From contig NC_073693.1 in assembly GCF_029784155.1 (NCBI RefSeq), positions 223,153,094-223,217,093 on the forward strand: a DNA stretch of 64,000 nucleotides, read 5' to 3'. Every line of letters starts with the position of its first letter. The stretch's first letter is position 1. The notes beneath the pieces were generated by a model, which searched no databases, was not told the origin of the DNA, and saw nothing but the letters and a program-made list of their open reading frames with translations. The translations under genes and the position numbers were made by a program. This DNA is from Uranotaenia lowii. Lineage: Eukaryota; Arthropoda; Insecta; Diptera; Culicidae. Positions 11,846 through 22,322 of this stretch are shown here, piece by piece.

Positions 11846-12970
11846 CGAGATGTTCGAGTCCCAACTTATTGGCGACATAAGTTGGGAATATCGTCTACAA
11901 CCGTGTATGAAGCTTAAAAACGATCCGGACTATCGACTTATAAGAAGGTAGTGACTGCTAATCGCAATGAAAAGCAAAACCTTACAGCAAAAACAAGATC
12001 TCGGAAGCTGTATACGACATTGTTGACGAAGTTTTATTGCGTGGTAATGGACGACGAAACCTACGCCAAGACAGACTTCAGACAGCTTATGGGACAAAAG
12101 TTTTATACAGCAACCGGAAGGGGAAATGTGGCAGACATTTTCAAGCTTATCACTGCCCAAGTGATGCCGGCGGCCGTGGCCTAGAGGATAGCGTTCCAGT
12201 CTTCTAAGCCAGAGTCCATGAGATCAAATCCCGATCACGGCACACATAGTACTCTTTCTGTGGTCTGGTGGTTTTAGCATTTGTAAGATGCTAGCCATAA
12301 TGTCGTGGAAAGATGTACGCCTTAGAGTTAAGTAAGTTAGATCTCTTAAAAGAAACATGAAGTTTCACTGAGATCCTATATGTGTGTGATCGTTTTTTCA
12401 AGTAGTATCAAAATTTGCCAAGAAATACATCGGTTGGCAAGCTAACTGTACCAGTGGCTTGTAATGCGACATTTTCGTTGCAGCCGGGACTGTCATTTAC
12501 CTAAAAGAGTGTCTCACAAAGCGTTTCCTGCCTTTCCTGAAAAAAACATCTCTTATGCTGTTTTGGCCGAATTTGGAGTAAATTAGACCATGGAGTGGTA
12601 TGCCGCTAACAACATTCAGGTTGTGTCCAAGGATAAAAACCCTCCCAACACACCAGAACTTCTCTCAATTGAAAAATTTTAGATGATAGTTGAGCAAAAC
12701 CGTAAGAAGACCCAAAAAACTGTAAGCAGCGAGAAACAGTTCAAAGCATACTGGAGTTCTGCGCCAACGAAAGTGGATAAGGTGAGTGGACAAAATCTGA
12801 TGGCAGGCGCCAAACGAAAGTTTAGCCAATTTGAACTAGATAGACCGGAATCCTAACTGAGTAGTTTTGCTGTTTTTTAGACAGATTGAATTTCAAAATG
12901 AAAGAAACTTTCTTTTAAATAAACAAACAATCGATTTTCACGCAAATAGAGTTTGATCACTTTTTGATCC
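11846..12970 (+). pseudogene. Mariner (DD37E-like) transposase, 5'-truncated and dead
   Basis: The sequence parallels the mariner at 54063-55297: SSTTVYEA, then LSTYKKVVTANRNEKQN, KTRSRKLYTTLLTKF and the first catalytic box MDDETYAKTDF at 12050-12082. After a SINE insertion it resumes with KFAKKYIGWQA, a TVIYLKECLTKRFLPFL-like segment and a damaged WPNLE. This last segment has Asn where the second catalytic Asp should be. The third catalytic Glu survives in NPPNTPELLSIEKF near 12640-12680. The family cuts and pastes its own DNA at TA sites. Here the N-terminal DNA-binding region and left TIR are missing, and stops and small deletions abound. Confidence 0.85.
12166..12392 (+). mobile_element. 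tRNA-derived SINE, family A, nested in mariner
   Basis: The head GCGGCCGTGGCCTAGAGGAT has an A box (TGGCCTAGAGG), and GAGATCAAATCCC near 12219-12232 is a B box. The 3' end carries GATCTCTTAAAAGAAAC...GTTTCACTGAGATC (12339-12376), a hairpin shared with the LINE ending near 19040. The SINE splits the mariner transposase between its MDDET and WQA regions. TTTTCAAG lies on both sides, with weaker similarity continuing beyond it, suggesting a longer diverged target duplication. Confidence 0.85.
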
Positions 12971-12989
12971 AAAACCCCTTTTTATACCA

Positions 12990-13457
12990 TAAGGATGCCA
13001 AATTACTCGGTTTTCTACGGGTTTGCCCGAATATTTAATACAAAATTTAGGAACAGTTCGGCCTGGCCCTGAATTTCATTAAAAAAAATGCTCGGATTTT
13101 GCCCGGATTTATTCACTTTATCTGGCAATCAAACAAAAAAAAAAAAAACAAATTGTGTTGACGTTTGCCTCCAAAACGATTTTTTTTGGGCAAGTACATA
13201 TTATAAAAATAATTATGAAAGGTTTTTTGGAAGCCTAAAATACGATGTAGAATCAGTCGATGAATATTGATAAACATTTTTTGTTTCAATTTTTCCTTGA
13301 TTTTTGTTGAGTTGTTTCAAAGTTTTGAAAATTTTTCCCGGATATGGCCCGGATTGTTAATGGTTTATTTGAAATCAATTGCCCGAATTTGGCCAGGTTT
13401 TTGTATAAAATTGCCCGGATTTGTCCGTCCCGGATACGTGCTGGAAATACCACCTTA
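12990..13457. mobile_element. hAT-like MITE of the GCCCGGAT family, full-length copy
   Basis: The element starts TAAGGATGCCAAATTACTCG and ends near ATACCACCTTA. It is studded with (G)CCCGGATTT motifs in both halves. It aligns end to end with 58108-58555, where an 8-bp target duplication is clear, and in part with 26690-27003. In this copy the duplication cannot be confirmed. There is no coding capacity; the frame at 13267-13563 reads through the repeat. Confidence 0.75.
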
Positions 13458-13469
13458 TAAGTTTTTGCT

Positions 13470-14345
13470 TAACTCAACTTCCCAGTCAATTGCACATCAA
13501 AACAATAATACTGCTAGACCAGATGGCTATCAAGTTCCATCGGAAAGTACAACATTATTCTGATTGTCGGACCAAGGAATTTACTTTTTAGTGACCTTGA
13601 TGAAATTCGAATTATTTGATTGACTGATTTTAGAATTTCCAAGGTTTTCACAGTTCTAAGTAATTATTTCTTGATCAAAATCACTCAGCACATCTTAATT
13701 AATTGGGACAGTCGCTTCAAAAGGGGTCCCAATTACGATTAATAGCTAGATAGTGCTGCCATCTACGACTTAAAACTGAAAAAAATAGTGTTAGACTAAA
13801 TAAAAAAATAAATATTTTTGGTCGAGAATCCTTTTTTATTCTAATTTAGCCACGAATCTATGTCTCATCATTTCACGTCATTTGAATGAAAATTCAAGCA
13901 GGTTGATGAAGTAGTTTCTAAAGTAGTAGCTGAAATGTCAGATTCCTTAGTGCTAGAGGAAAGTCTCTTATAAACCCCTTTAAAATCTGTTAGAATACTG
14001 AAAAACGACAAAAAATGCATTTATCTTTTCAAAAAGAAGCATTATTATTAACTTTTATACATTAAATTTTTAAAAAGAATCTTGATTTTTTGTAGAAAAA
14101 CATATATAAGTGGTACTACTCTTAATTCGCACTCTTTATCATATTCTTGATCCTCAACGCCGATGGATTAATCCAAAAAAAAAAAAAAAGATAAAAATAT
14201 GCTCGATTTATCCGTTGAACAATTTCAAACGAATTGTAGAAGAGTTTTTTAACGATTTTTTTCATTCATATTTTATCAAGTGAAACAGATAGTGGTTTTA
14301 ATTTAAATTGAATTGGAGTTCTCGCAACAAAATGTGCTAATAAAC
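13470..14345 (+). repeat. Family C dispersed repeat, copy 1
   Basis: About 850 bp are alignable with the pair of copies at 49674-51047. Shared landmarks are CTGCTAGACCAGATGGCTAT, GTGCTGCCATCTACGACTT, TCATCATTTCACGTCATTT, AGAAGCATTATTATT and CTTAATTCGCAC. The related copies end in a CAGTG...TA terminus, suggesting a Tc1/mariner-type non-autonomous element. This copy has lost that end. Confidence 0.75.
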
Positions 14346-16074
14346 TGCTGGGTAACCACTTTTTTAATTTGTTATTTTATTTTAATTCGAGAAAATCTGT
14401 TATGTTTTTATTCCTCCAATTTTTCTCAGAGTTTGGCGATGTGTAGTTAGTAGATTGAAGTTGCTTTTTTGAATGTGCTCAAATTCTGCTGAACAAGTAA
14501 AAATGCTACAAAACAAGAACCTCAAATGTCAATTCCTTCCCCTTCGGATTGGGAATACAGAAATACTAGGTACTAATATTCTAAAAACTTAAAGGGTTCA
14601 ACAATTTTAAAATTCTTAAAACTCAATTAATTTATAAATGTACGGATAAACCTGAGATTCATAGAAATAATAGGATTAAGAATAGAAAATAATCCATTTT
14701 GTTCTTGAAGATTTTCAGTTTATTACAGTTGTTTTCTCACCTGATAAAACAGCTCCAATTTTCATAACACACCAGCCACCAACCATAAACCGTAGGCAAA
14801 AACACAATGCACTTTAAACCATATCATAGTTACTTCCGTTCCTCAACTGTAGCAATTTCAGTTACACTTGATCGGCTAACTTGACAACCATCACTCACAA
14901 ACGTGTCCTATCAGCAACTATCACTGCACTAGACTGCGTCCAGGTGAACTACAGAGCAGCCTTTTCTTATCGAATGTCCTCGACGACGTCAATCACATCT
15001 CACAATGGACATCCGGTTTTTCGGTACAATGATCTAGCAGCCAAAGCTAAACGATCCGGTTGAGCAGGTGCTTCCTCTGCGTGAATGTCGGTCTATCTCT
15101 ATCTGATGGATGAATCTGAGGGGACCCCTGGTTTTCACTTGATATGATCCAGTGATGGCCCTTCGGTTCCTAGAACCTTTTGGACTGCTGAAGAGAAGGT
15201 TCAGCTTTTCAAACTTCATCCTAGAAGATCCCACTATCGACTGATCGTAAAAATTGAAAAATCTCTTATGCAATGGATTTTTTTTTCTTCTGCTGGGGCC
15301 CGCTATGCACCAACTCGATGTGTTCCATTCCAGCATGCTCTCTAGTACATACTCGTATACCTTCCTTCCTTCTGGAACATCACGCCAAACGGGCTCGGGA
15401 AGTTCTGGGTTGGTACAAGTTCGCAACGCTATCTCGCTCCGGCCCAGCCCAAAGACCATAACGGTCTCTCACTCTTTCTCTTCGCCGTGTATGGTATGAT
15501 GATTGCTGCTGCACCTTTTACCCTTTCATGTCCAGCAAGCAAGCATCGAACCAACCCAAGCCAAAAACCCATTCCAGTCAATGCAGCAGAAGTAGTCTGT
15601 CAACCAGCAAAGAACGTTTTGCCTCGGAAACCCTTCGATGAAAGCTCCCCTCGCTCGTCTTCGCCCAACACTCACCGCTCTCTCACTTCCGCCAGGCATC
15701 GGCAGACGCAAAATCCCCCCTCGCTCATTGAGTCAACCACCCGTGTTACCATCTCGCGTTTTTCCCATTCAGCTTTGCCAATCCTTTGCTTCCTTCGTCG
15801 ATGCAGAAAAAAAGTGAAGCAGCAAGTCCACCGAGTATCATGCCATCGATGGCAACGACAACGACGCGGCGGCGGCATGCGCAAGACGCCTGAACGCATG
15901 GTCCTTTATTTTGTCCCTTCCTGCCGCGTCGCGTTGCGTTGTGTGTAGGCGCTTTTGGTTGCCCCCTACTCATCGAGGCCGATGTCAATTAGGCGTGGTG
16001 ATTCTTTTCTGAGTTGAATTTTAAAAATTTCAATTTCATTTCTTGTCTATATCATAGTTTTTGGTTATGCACAT
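14346..16074. other. No recognised gene; GC-richer island 14880-15990
   Basis: Up to 14880 the DNA is AT-rich. From 14880 to 15990 GC content rises clearly and the stretch is not similar to anything else in the window. It contains overlapping open frames on both strands, the longest 141 codons on the minus strand (15034-15459) and 153 codons on the plus strand (15487-15948). They overlap one another, have no domain I recognise and are Arg/Ser/Pro-rich, as GC-rich non-coding DNA often is. A promoter or 5' untranslated exon of a host gene is a possibility but is not shown. Confidence 0.35.
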
Positions 16075-16629
16075 TAGAGTGCCGCAAATGAATCGACTTT
16101 AGAAAAAAAGTTATGCGCTGCTGGCTAAAATTGCATTTCAATTTAAGTTAAGATAAAGAAGTAATTAGGCTTCAAAAAATGGGCTAACTTTTTTAAGATT
16201 GGTATTCATCTCTGTTAATGAGCTGTCAATATGTTCGACCGCCCCGACTCATTAACATTGATGAACACAACGCTTAAAAAAGTAAGCCCATTTTTGAAAC
16301 CTAATGACATTTTTATCTTCTTAACTCTTACCGAAATGCAGTCTTCGGATGAAGTATTTGTCATTATTTGGGCTTAAGGAAAAACGTATTCGAAAGAAAT
16401 CGGCCGAAGTGAAACAAAGTTATTGATGAAAAACTGATTTTCCATGTTTCTCCCGAACAAAATGTCTCAAAATCCTATACAAACTTCAGGCTCGTTGAGC
16501 GACCCCTTTCCGATCCGATCTGGCCCAAATTTGGCATGAGATCTTGTACTAGACCTAAGATCAATTTAAACCTGAAGCGCCTAACATTTCACAGGTTTTG
16601 AAATTCCCATACAAATTTGGGGCAGTCTA
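16075..16629. mobile_element. hAT-like MITE, 555 bp, 8-bp duplication ATGCACAT
   Basis: The ends TAGAGTGCC and GGCAGTCTA are inverted copies with one mismatch. Outside them ATGCACAT occurs on both sides (16067-16074 and 16630-16637). An 8-bp duplication with TAGAGTGCC-like ends is typical of hAT elements. The interior has a hairpin at 16158-16318, where AGGCTTCAAAAAATGGGCTA pairs with TAAGCCCATTTTTGAAACCT. The right part (GCAGTCTTCGGATGAAGTAT onward) is related to 19727-19930. There is no transposase. Confidence 0.8.
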
Positions 16630-16639
16630 ATGCACATTG

Positions 16640-17370
16640 GTCGTTTCAAATCGATTTTATTGCTATGATATGCTATGATAAATGATGTTAAAAATTCTAG
16701 TTTTGAAAAAAAGTGTTATTGAATAATTAGGCAACACTGAAAGAAGTATCAAGATAAGGACTGTATTCGAAAAAAAAAGCAACACTTTCATTCGTGTATA
16801 ATTTTTGAACGGATTGATGAAAATTGTTAAAATATTCAGTGATACAACCTAGTAATATACACGTGTTAACACGTGCAAAGTTTTGTAGCGTACTGTGAAG
16901 AAGTTTTTAAGATAGCGTGTAATAAATAAATTCATTGATCAAAATTTTTGGTCAGTATCGTGAAAAATATAGGGAAGTCCTATTGAGAGACCAAAATCAG
17001 CTGTAAATCAACTATGCGATCACAATTTATGTGGTATATCGTTCTAGAAGTCCTAGAGGATCTAGAAGTAAGCTAAAATTTAAATAAAAGTAAGAATGAT
17101 TAATTTTATGAAGCTATGAGAAGTGAGGGATTTAACAAAGCGCTCCGAAACTTTCAATTGGAGAAGTGGTAAAGCAGGTCTACTTTTCTGTCTGATTCAC
17201 CCAACAAACAAAAAACAAACAGACCAAACATCGTGTCTTAATAATGAAAAAGCTGTCCACCGATGAAATAAACAAAATACAGTGGATAAATCGAGCGTAA
17301 CATGGTTGACCCTTAAGCAGGGTGAAATTTTGAAATATTTCATAAAGGAAATTGATACGAACTCTCTAGC
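16640..17370. other. AT-rich stretch without a recognised gene
   Basis: Nothing is supported as a gene. The phrase AAAAAAAGCAACACTTTCAT near 16776 and the following 150 bp look like the non-coding end of a DNA transposon, but no partner end was found. Confidence 0.3.
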
Positions 17371-17538
17371 ATGCAGCTGATGAATCTCCTCTCAGATATT
17401 TTTCAAAGAAAAGCTTTGCCTGAATGTTCCGGAGAAGAACGAGAGGCAACCTTGAAAAAATATCTAGTTCTAAATTTGGCTTATGATCTGTGGAAGATGC
17501 AAATCGATAAGTGGTACATAACAATTGGCAACAGTTAA
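17371..17538 (+). CDS. Possible 55-codon small ORF, function unknown
   Basis: An ATG at 17371 opens a frame of 55 codons ending with TAA at 17536-17538. It begins MQLMNLLSDIFQRKALPECS and contains EEREATLKKYLVLNLAYDLW. The composition is mixed and protein-like (alternating Leu/Ile with Lys/Glu/Asp, two Trp), unlike the low-complexity frames common in this window. The region just upstream is closed by a TGA at 17353. I do not recognise the family. It could be an exon or a piece of a decayed transposon ORF; chance also remains possible at this length. Confidence 0.25.
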   Translation: MQLMNLLSDIFQRKALPECSGEEREATLKKYLVLNLAYDLWKMQIDKWYITIGNS

Positions 17539-17949
17539 CGGCCAAATATTCTTAAAAATATCTACAGAAGCGACCGTTCTCCTTCCATAGTCCATTAAAG
17601 GTTTCTTAAAGTAAATGCTATGTTTTGGTTGGATCTAGATTCCTATCATTAAGCAAAAACTGTGACGAAGTGATTAAAAGTTAATATTGAAGTTTTCTTG
17701 CAGAAAATGGAAAATCTGCTAAACTTGTCATAGGTTCGATGAAACAGAAAAAAAAAAGTTTTTTTTAGGTTAACCACCAGGAAATGAAGAACGCCAACAA
17801 AAATAGCATTAATTTAGAAAAACGGTAGTTCGAATTGCGCAATATAGATGGTGCATATGGTGCCCTAACATTTTGGTCAATAAACTTATTTATTAGACGC
17901 TTTCTCAAAAACAACTTGACTACTATTACTAAATATAACTAAGTAATGA

Positions 17950-19040
17950 TATTAGTAACCTGCCTTTGCATGGAGTACCAAGACTTTTTGCGGACGACAC
18001 GGCACTTTTTTACCCAGGAAAATGTCCTAATGTAATTATTAAAAACATGGAAGATGATCTCAACATTCTGCATAAATATTTTAATTCCAATCTTCTCACT
18101 TTAAACTTTGCAAAACCAAAATACATGTTATTCCGGTCATCTAGAAAAACAATCCAATCCCACAACAGTCCAAAAGTAGTTAATAATATTTTGGAAAAAG
18201 TATATAATTTCAAGTATTTGGGAATAACACTAGATGACACTCTGTCGTGGAAATCGCACATTAACAACTTACACAAAAAGATATCGTCATTTAGTGGCGT
18301 TTTATGGAGAGTAAAACATTTTGTACCACGCCATGTAATGTTGCGTTTTTATTTTGCGTTTGTTCATTCACACTTGAATTATTTGATTGCGGCGTGGTAG
18401 AGCTTCCTAATCTCTCTTATCTCTTATCGTCTACAAATTTTACAAAATCGTTGTCTGAAAACTATATTTAACCTTCCCTTTCGTCATCCATCCAATCTGT
18501 TATACTCTAACCGCTCTCACAATATTTTACCATTGGCTGAACTTTGTAATTTCCAAACTTGCACTTATGTCTTTGATGATTTGCATTCCTCTCATATATC
18601 TCGAAATCTAAGGTTTACTTCAGGAATTCGTATTCATAACACAAGGCAGTCTCATCACCTTCTTAGAAGTAATTCGTCAACAAGCCTAGGCCAACATAGG
18701 ATTTCTTTTGTTGGACCTACGAAGTACAATAATCTACCTGAAGAGTTAAAGATAATTAATAACAGGAATATTTTCAAGACCAAACTGATGCAACACTTTA
18801 AGAACTTATTAAACCAATAAACAACGAATCACCAAACTAGCTTTTTTTAAAATTTGTATAGAATAATTGATTTTAACTTGTTTGTCTGTAGTTTAGTTTA
18901 ATGTCACCTAATTTTAATTTTTAGTATTATTTATTTTAATTTATTTTAATTTTTTTTTTTAACTTGTTAATACTCTTCAATTTCTTCCATCGAGAAGTGG
19001 ATCTCTTAAAAGGAAAACTTTTTTCCACTGAGATTCACTG
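17950..19040 (+). pseudogene. CR1/L2-like LINE, 3' half of reverse transcriptase
   Basis: The copy starts inside the polymerase domain at LFADDTALFYPGK (the catalytic FADD box). It continues with DDLNILHKYFNSNLLTLNF, KYLGITLDDTLSWKSHI, a KISSFSGVLWRVKHFVP segment and YFAFVHSHLNYLIAAW, where a stop interrupts at about 18400. It resumes out of phase through LPFRHPSNLLYS and ends with GPTKYNNLPEELK...KNLLNQ at 18820. That order is the usual C-terminus of L2/CR1-type LINEs. The roughly 200-bp 3' untranslated region ends with a hairpin (18999-19037) shared with the family A SINE. The copy is 5'-truncated and carries at least one stop and one frameshift. Confidence 0.85.
18999..19037 (+). promoter_or_regulatory. 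LINE 3' hairpin, likely reverse transcriptase recognition
   Basis: GATCTCTTAAAAGGAAAA, then TTTTCCACTGAGATTC, forms an outer stem ATCTC/GAGAT and an inner stem GGAAAA/TTTTCC. The SINE at 12339-12376 has the same layout at the same spacing, with inner stem GAAAC/GTTTC. In L2/CR1-type LINEs the 3' end is what the reverse transcriptase recognises, so this is the likely signal. Confidence 0.55.
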
Positions 19041-19395
19041 TATTTGCTTACTTTTTATTACATTCTTCCGCGCCTTAAAGTTAAAATATATTGTGTTCTC
19101 AGCATGCGTAAATTTTGTGTTTTTGCTCGCGTTTTTTTAAATTAAATTTAACCTGTTTGCTGCCAGAATACCAACTCAGTGTGTTTGCTTGAATTATAAT
19201 ATTTTCATAAAGGGTTTTCAATAAGTTCGAATACAATTTTTATCTTTTTGCTGTGTTAAAGCCGTAGCACATACTATTTCTATTTTTTGAGTTATTTTTA
19301 CTATCATTGGACAAACTATTTGTAGTTCTAAAGAGTCCATTTGCATTACGTGTTCGTTTTTCATTTGCCTTTTTACACCACGATACTGCTAATTA

Positions 19396-20559
19396 CACTA
19401 GTTTACAGCATTTTTGAACTCACTAAACTGAAGGTCATTTCTTATGTGAAATCGGGCCCTGAATCCGAAAATCAATTACTCCTTTCATCACTAGCTGATT
19501 GTTTTTTATGGTTGATTTTCTTAAAGCCTAAGTTAAGACAAATATTTCACCCGAAGACTGTAACTCGATTGGATTTGAAACAGAAAAGTTATTGCGGTTC
19601 AAAGATTGTATTTTGAACGAAAATTCTCGTATAAAACACAATGCGTAAAAAGTACTCATTGCGTGTTGGACAAAATTTGCGGCCTTTGAACTTCAATAAC
19701 TTTTTCACTTCAAGTCCAATCGTGTTGCAGTCTTCGGGTGAAATATTTGTCTCAACATAGGCTTTAATAAAATAAACCATAAAAACAATCGGCTAGTGAT
19801 GAAAAAAGTTATTGATGAAAAACCAGTATTTTTTGTTTCTCCCGGGCAGAAAACCTTTAAATTTTATTTACGTTTGAGACTCAAGCACCCCCTCCCTATG
19901 GTCAGATCTTCCTGAAACTTGGCATGTGACCTTCTGGTAAGCTAATAAATAATTTTGACTTGGAGCGAGTGAGATTTACCATGTGTTATTCTTCCTATAC
20001 TATTATAAGTGTACTGCGGTTCGTTAAATTATTTAAAACTGCAAAAATTACATTTATGGTAAAGTAGCCATAATTTCTTCAATTTTCAACCGATTTTGAT
20101 AAACAACCACTTGAAATATTTGTTTTTAATTGGCATTTAAGTGCAAAAGAAAATCAGATTTTTTTAAATGCTACTATTGAGTCAAAAACTTTCGTTGAAA
20201 CAAAATTTTCTCTAAAAAAATGCGTTTTTTATGATTTTATTCTCTCATAAAGTCACTAATATCGACAATACTGTTGGTCAAACGCAAAAACAATGTTCAG
20301 ATGATCGATAGAAAATTTATTCACCTTCAATATGCAAAAGAGGGATTTCAAATTACTGTTATGCCGTCCGAGATATTTTAATCTAAGTACAAGAACTTTC
20401 TTAATTTTTCCGAAATTTCAAATTTGGAGCATAACTCAAAAACGATTCTACTGAGTTTTTTTTCGAATTTCATTTTCGGATTCAGGGCCCGATTTTACAT
20501 TAAAAATGTTGGTCAGTTAATCATGTTCACGATTTTTTTTAAAATTTTGTAAACTAGTG
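19396..20559. mobile_element. Harbinger-like non-autonomous element, TTA duplication
   Basis: The ends CACTAGTTTACA and its inverted copy TGTAAACTAGTG-type terminus are flanked by TTA on both sides (19393-19395 and 20560-20562), as in PIF/Harbinger insertions. Subterminal inverted repeats include AAATCGGGCCCTGAATCCGA near 19449 and its complement near 20490. Inside lies a second palindrome (about 19488-19600 against 19680-19800) related to the hAT-like element at 16075-16629, so this is a composite. Frames at 19341-19616 and 19589-19780 are by-products. A single end of the family is at 7966. Confidence 0.7.
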
Positions 20560-20825
20560 TTATTGAAGAAAAAACGATTTTTTCACCGATCTTGTTGATC
20601 ATTGTTTTATTTTAACTCTAGGGGTAGGGATGTTAAAATCGACGCCCTAAGGCATTGTATAAATTTCTCCACAGTTAAACGTCAAAACACTGGGTGGATT
20701 GCACACATTCAATGAGCCACTAATAGTTGATACAAAAAATTAATAAAACAGCCAAAATGTATGTATTTTTTAAGTTTTTTCAAAACTATTTCAAAATCTA
20801 TTATTTTGTACGAAAAAAAAAACAT

Positions 20826-21207
20826 GTGCGGGTAAAATGGTCACGGGGGGGAGTTCACGCAAATAACTCGGAATTGAAAATATCTTTTTGTGTGTGGTCA
20901 CTTCAAGTGCACAGCAAGAGACTGATCACGACCAGACATTCCCGGTGCATGTTCCGTATACCCAATGGAACCAGATTCTGAGTAATACAAAAGAAAACAT
21001 CATGCGACCACTCTAAATACTCGGAAATCTAAAACTAGGGATCAAGTTCTGTAAACTTTATTTGTTATGTCCAGACATGTCCCAGGTAACCTTAAACTCA
21101 ATAGAGTAACGTTTTCCTGACATTAGCTCGTGGCATCTGGAAAGTTTAAATGAAAATAAACACTGTCCATTTTACCACCCTCCATGGGGTGTCCATTTTA
21201 CCCGCAC
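20826..21207. mobile_element. Element with GTGCGGGTAAAATGG ends
   Basis: GTGCGGGTAAAATGGTCAC at 20826 is matched in reverse complement by GTCCATTTTACCCGCAC at 21191-21207. The subterminal motif GGGTAAAATGG/CCATTTTACC recurs at 21165-21177 and 21550-21580, so a related end lies just beyond the right boundary. The interior is unremarkable and non-coding. A target duplication was not found. Confidence 0.55.
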
Positions 21208-21540
21208 TATATGTTTTTTTGAAAACAGTTAAATTCAACAAAAAAAAAATGATTAAAAAAACACTTACCTTAGATGATATCTGTTGATAAGTACTCTGAG
21301 CAAAGATGTTTGTACAAAAAACTCGGCGGAAAGGCGTTTAACACTTTAATTAACGTTAGTTGTTGTAGGCCGAAAACAACATCACCACCTGGAAAGTGCA
21401 CGTGTGTTTTGTTTTTGTTTATTATTTTCAGTCTTTGACAGCTCCGTGTTCCTTAGGGTGTCTCTAATAGCCTCTAGTGATTCTGTGATAGGGTGGCCAT
21501 AAAGTTTGCACTGCTTTATAAAGAAATAAGTAAGATTTAA

Positions 21541-21590
21541 GGGGGAGTCCATTTTACCACCCCTGTCCATTTTACCCACACTTACCCTAC
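21541..21590. repeat. Second GGGTAAAATGG-family end
   Basis: AGTCCATTTTACCACCCCTG followed by TCCATTTTACCCACACTTAC is the reverse complement of the family's left end, ending in CCCTACT. It may be the true right end of a larger version of the neighbouring element or a separate truncated copy. Confidence 0.5.
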
Positions 21591-21893
21591 TCAAGCTGTA
21601 TTTAAAAAGAAACTTTATGATACTTTTTAAAATGATTCTTAGCAACCAATTCCGGAATTCAATTGACAGTTTTTTCACTAATGTGGATGCGAATTCAAAA
21701 CTGTTACATGTGATCAACTCGCACAATTGATTGCTATCCGGATGTACTAAACTCAAATAAGTAAAAGCCACACTGAAAGATTCGTGTCCCTAAATGACTT
21801 TTGAACAGTGAATCAAATTGCTTGATTTTTTGTCTTAAAAACAACAAAGACGACAAATGATTTGGTCTTAATTTTGTTAACCAAATGCCTCAA

Positions 21894-22322
21894 AATGAAG
21901 GAATATTGAATGAGAAGTGAGGAATGAGAAGGAAGAAACGATAAGTGATAGTTGAGAAATGAAAAGTGTGACTTGTGACATGAGAAGTGAGACGTGACAA
22001 ACGAGACATGAGAAGTAAGAAATGAAAATTGCGAAGCGAGACATGATAAGTGAGACATGAAAAGTGAGACGTGATAATTGAGGAGTAAAAAGTAAGACAT
22101 GAAAAGTGAGACATGAGAAGTGAGAAGTGAAAAGTGAAAAGTGAGGAGTTTGAAGTAAGAAGCGAAAAGTGAGAATTGAGATTCTCACGTTTTACATCTT
22201 TTTTCTCTCGTCTCACGTCTCACTTTTTACTTCTGACTACTCACTTCTCACGGCTGATTTCTCATGTCTCAATTTCCAACTTTTATTTCTCATGTCTGAC
22301 TTCTCATTTCTCACTTCCCTTC
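21894..22322. repeat. Palindromic array of about 10-bp AGTGAGACATGA units
   Basis: The left part (21894-22175) is an imperfect tandem array of 9-10 bp units of the type AGTGAGACATGA / GAAAAGTGAG, almost pure purine apart from regular T. At 22175-22180 the sequence turns over (GAGAATTGAGATTCTC). The right part (to 22322) is the complementary pyrimidine-rich array of TCTCACTT/CTCATGTC units. The Ser/His/Phe-rich and Leu-rich open frames reported by any six-frame translation here are repeats read as protein, not genes. Confidence 0.85.

Noticed and set aside
12990..13563. Coding frame of 98 codons over the GCCCGGAT repeat
   Set aside because: Translation of repeat sequence; the same DNA at 58108-58555 is interrupted in that frame.
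15034..15988. 141- and 153-codon frames in the GC-rich island
   Set aside because: They overlap on opposite strands, are Arg/Ser/Pro-rich and show no domain; GC-rich DNA gives long chance frames.
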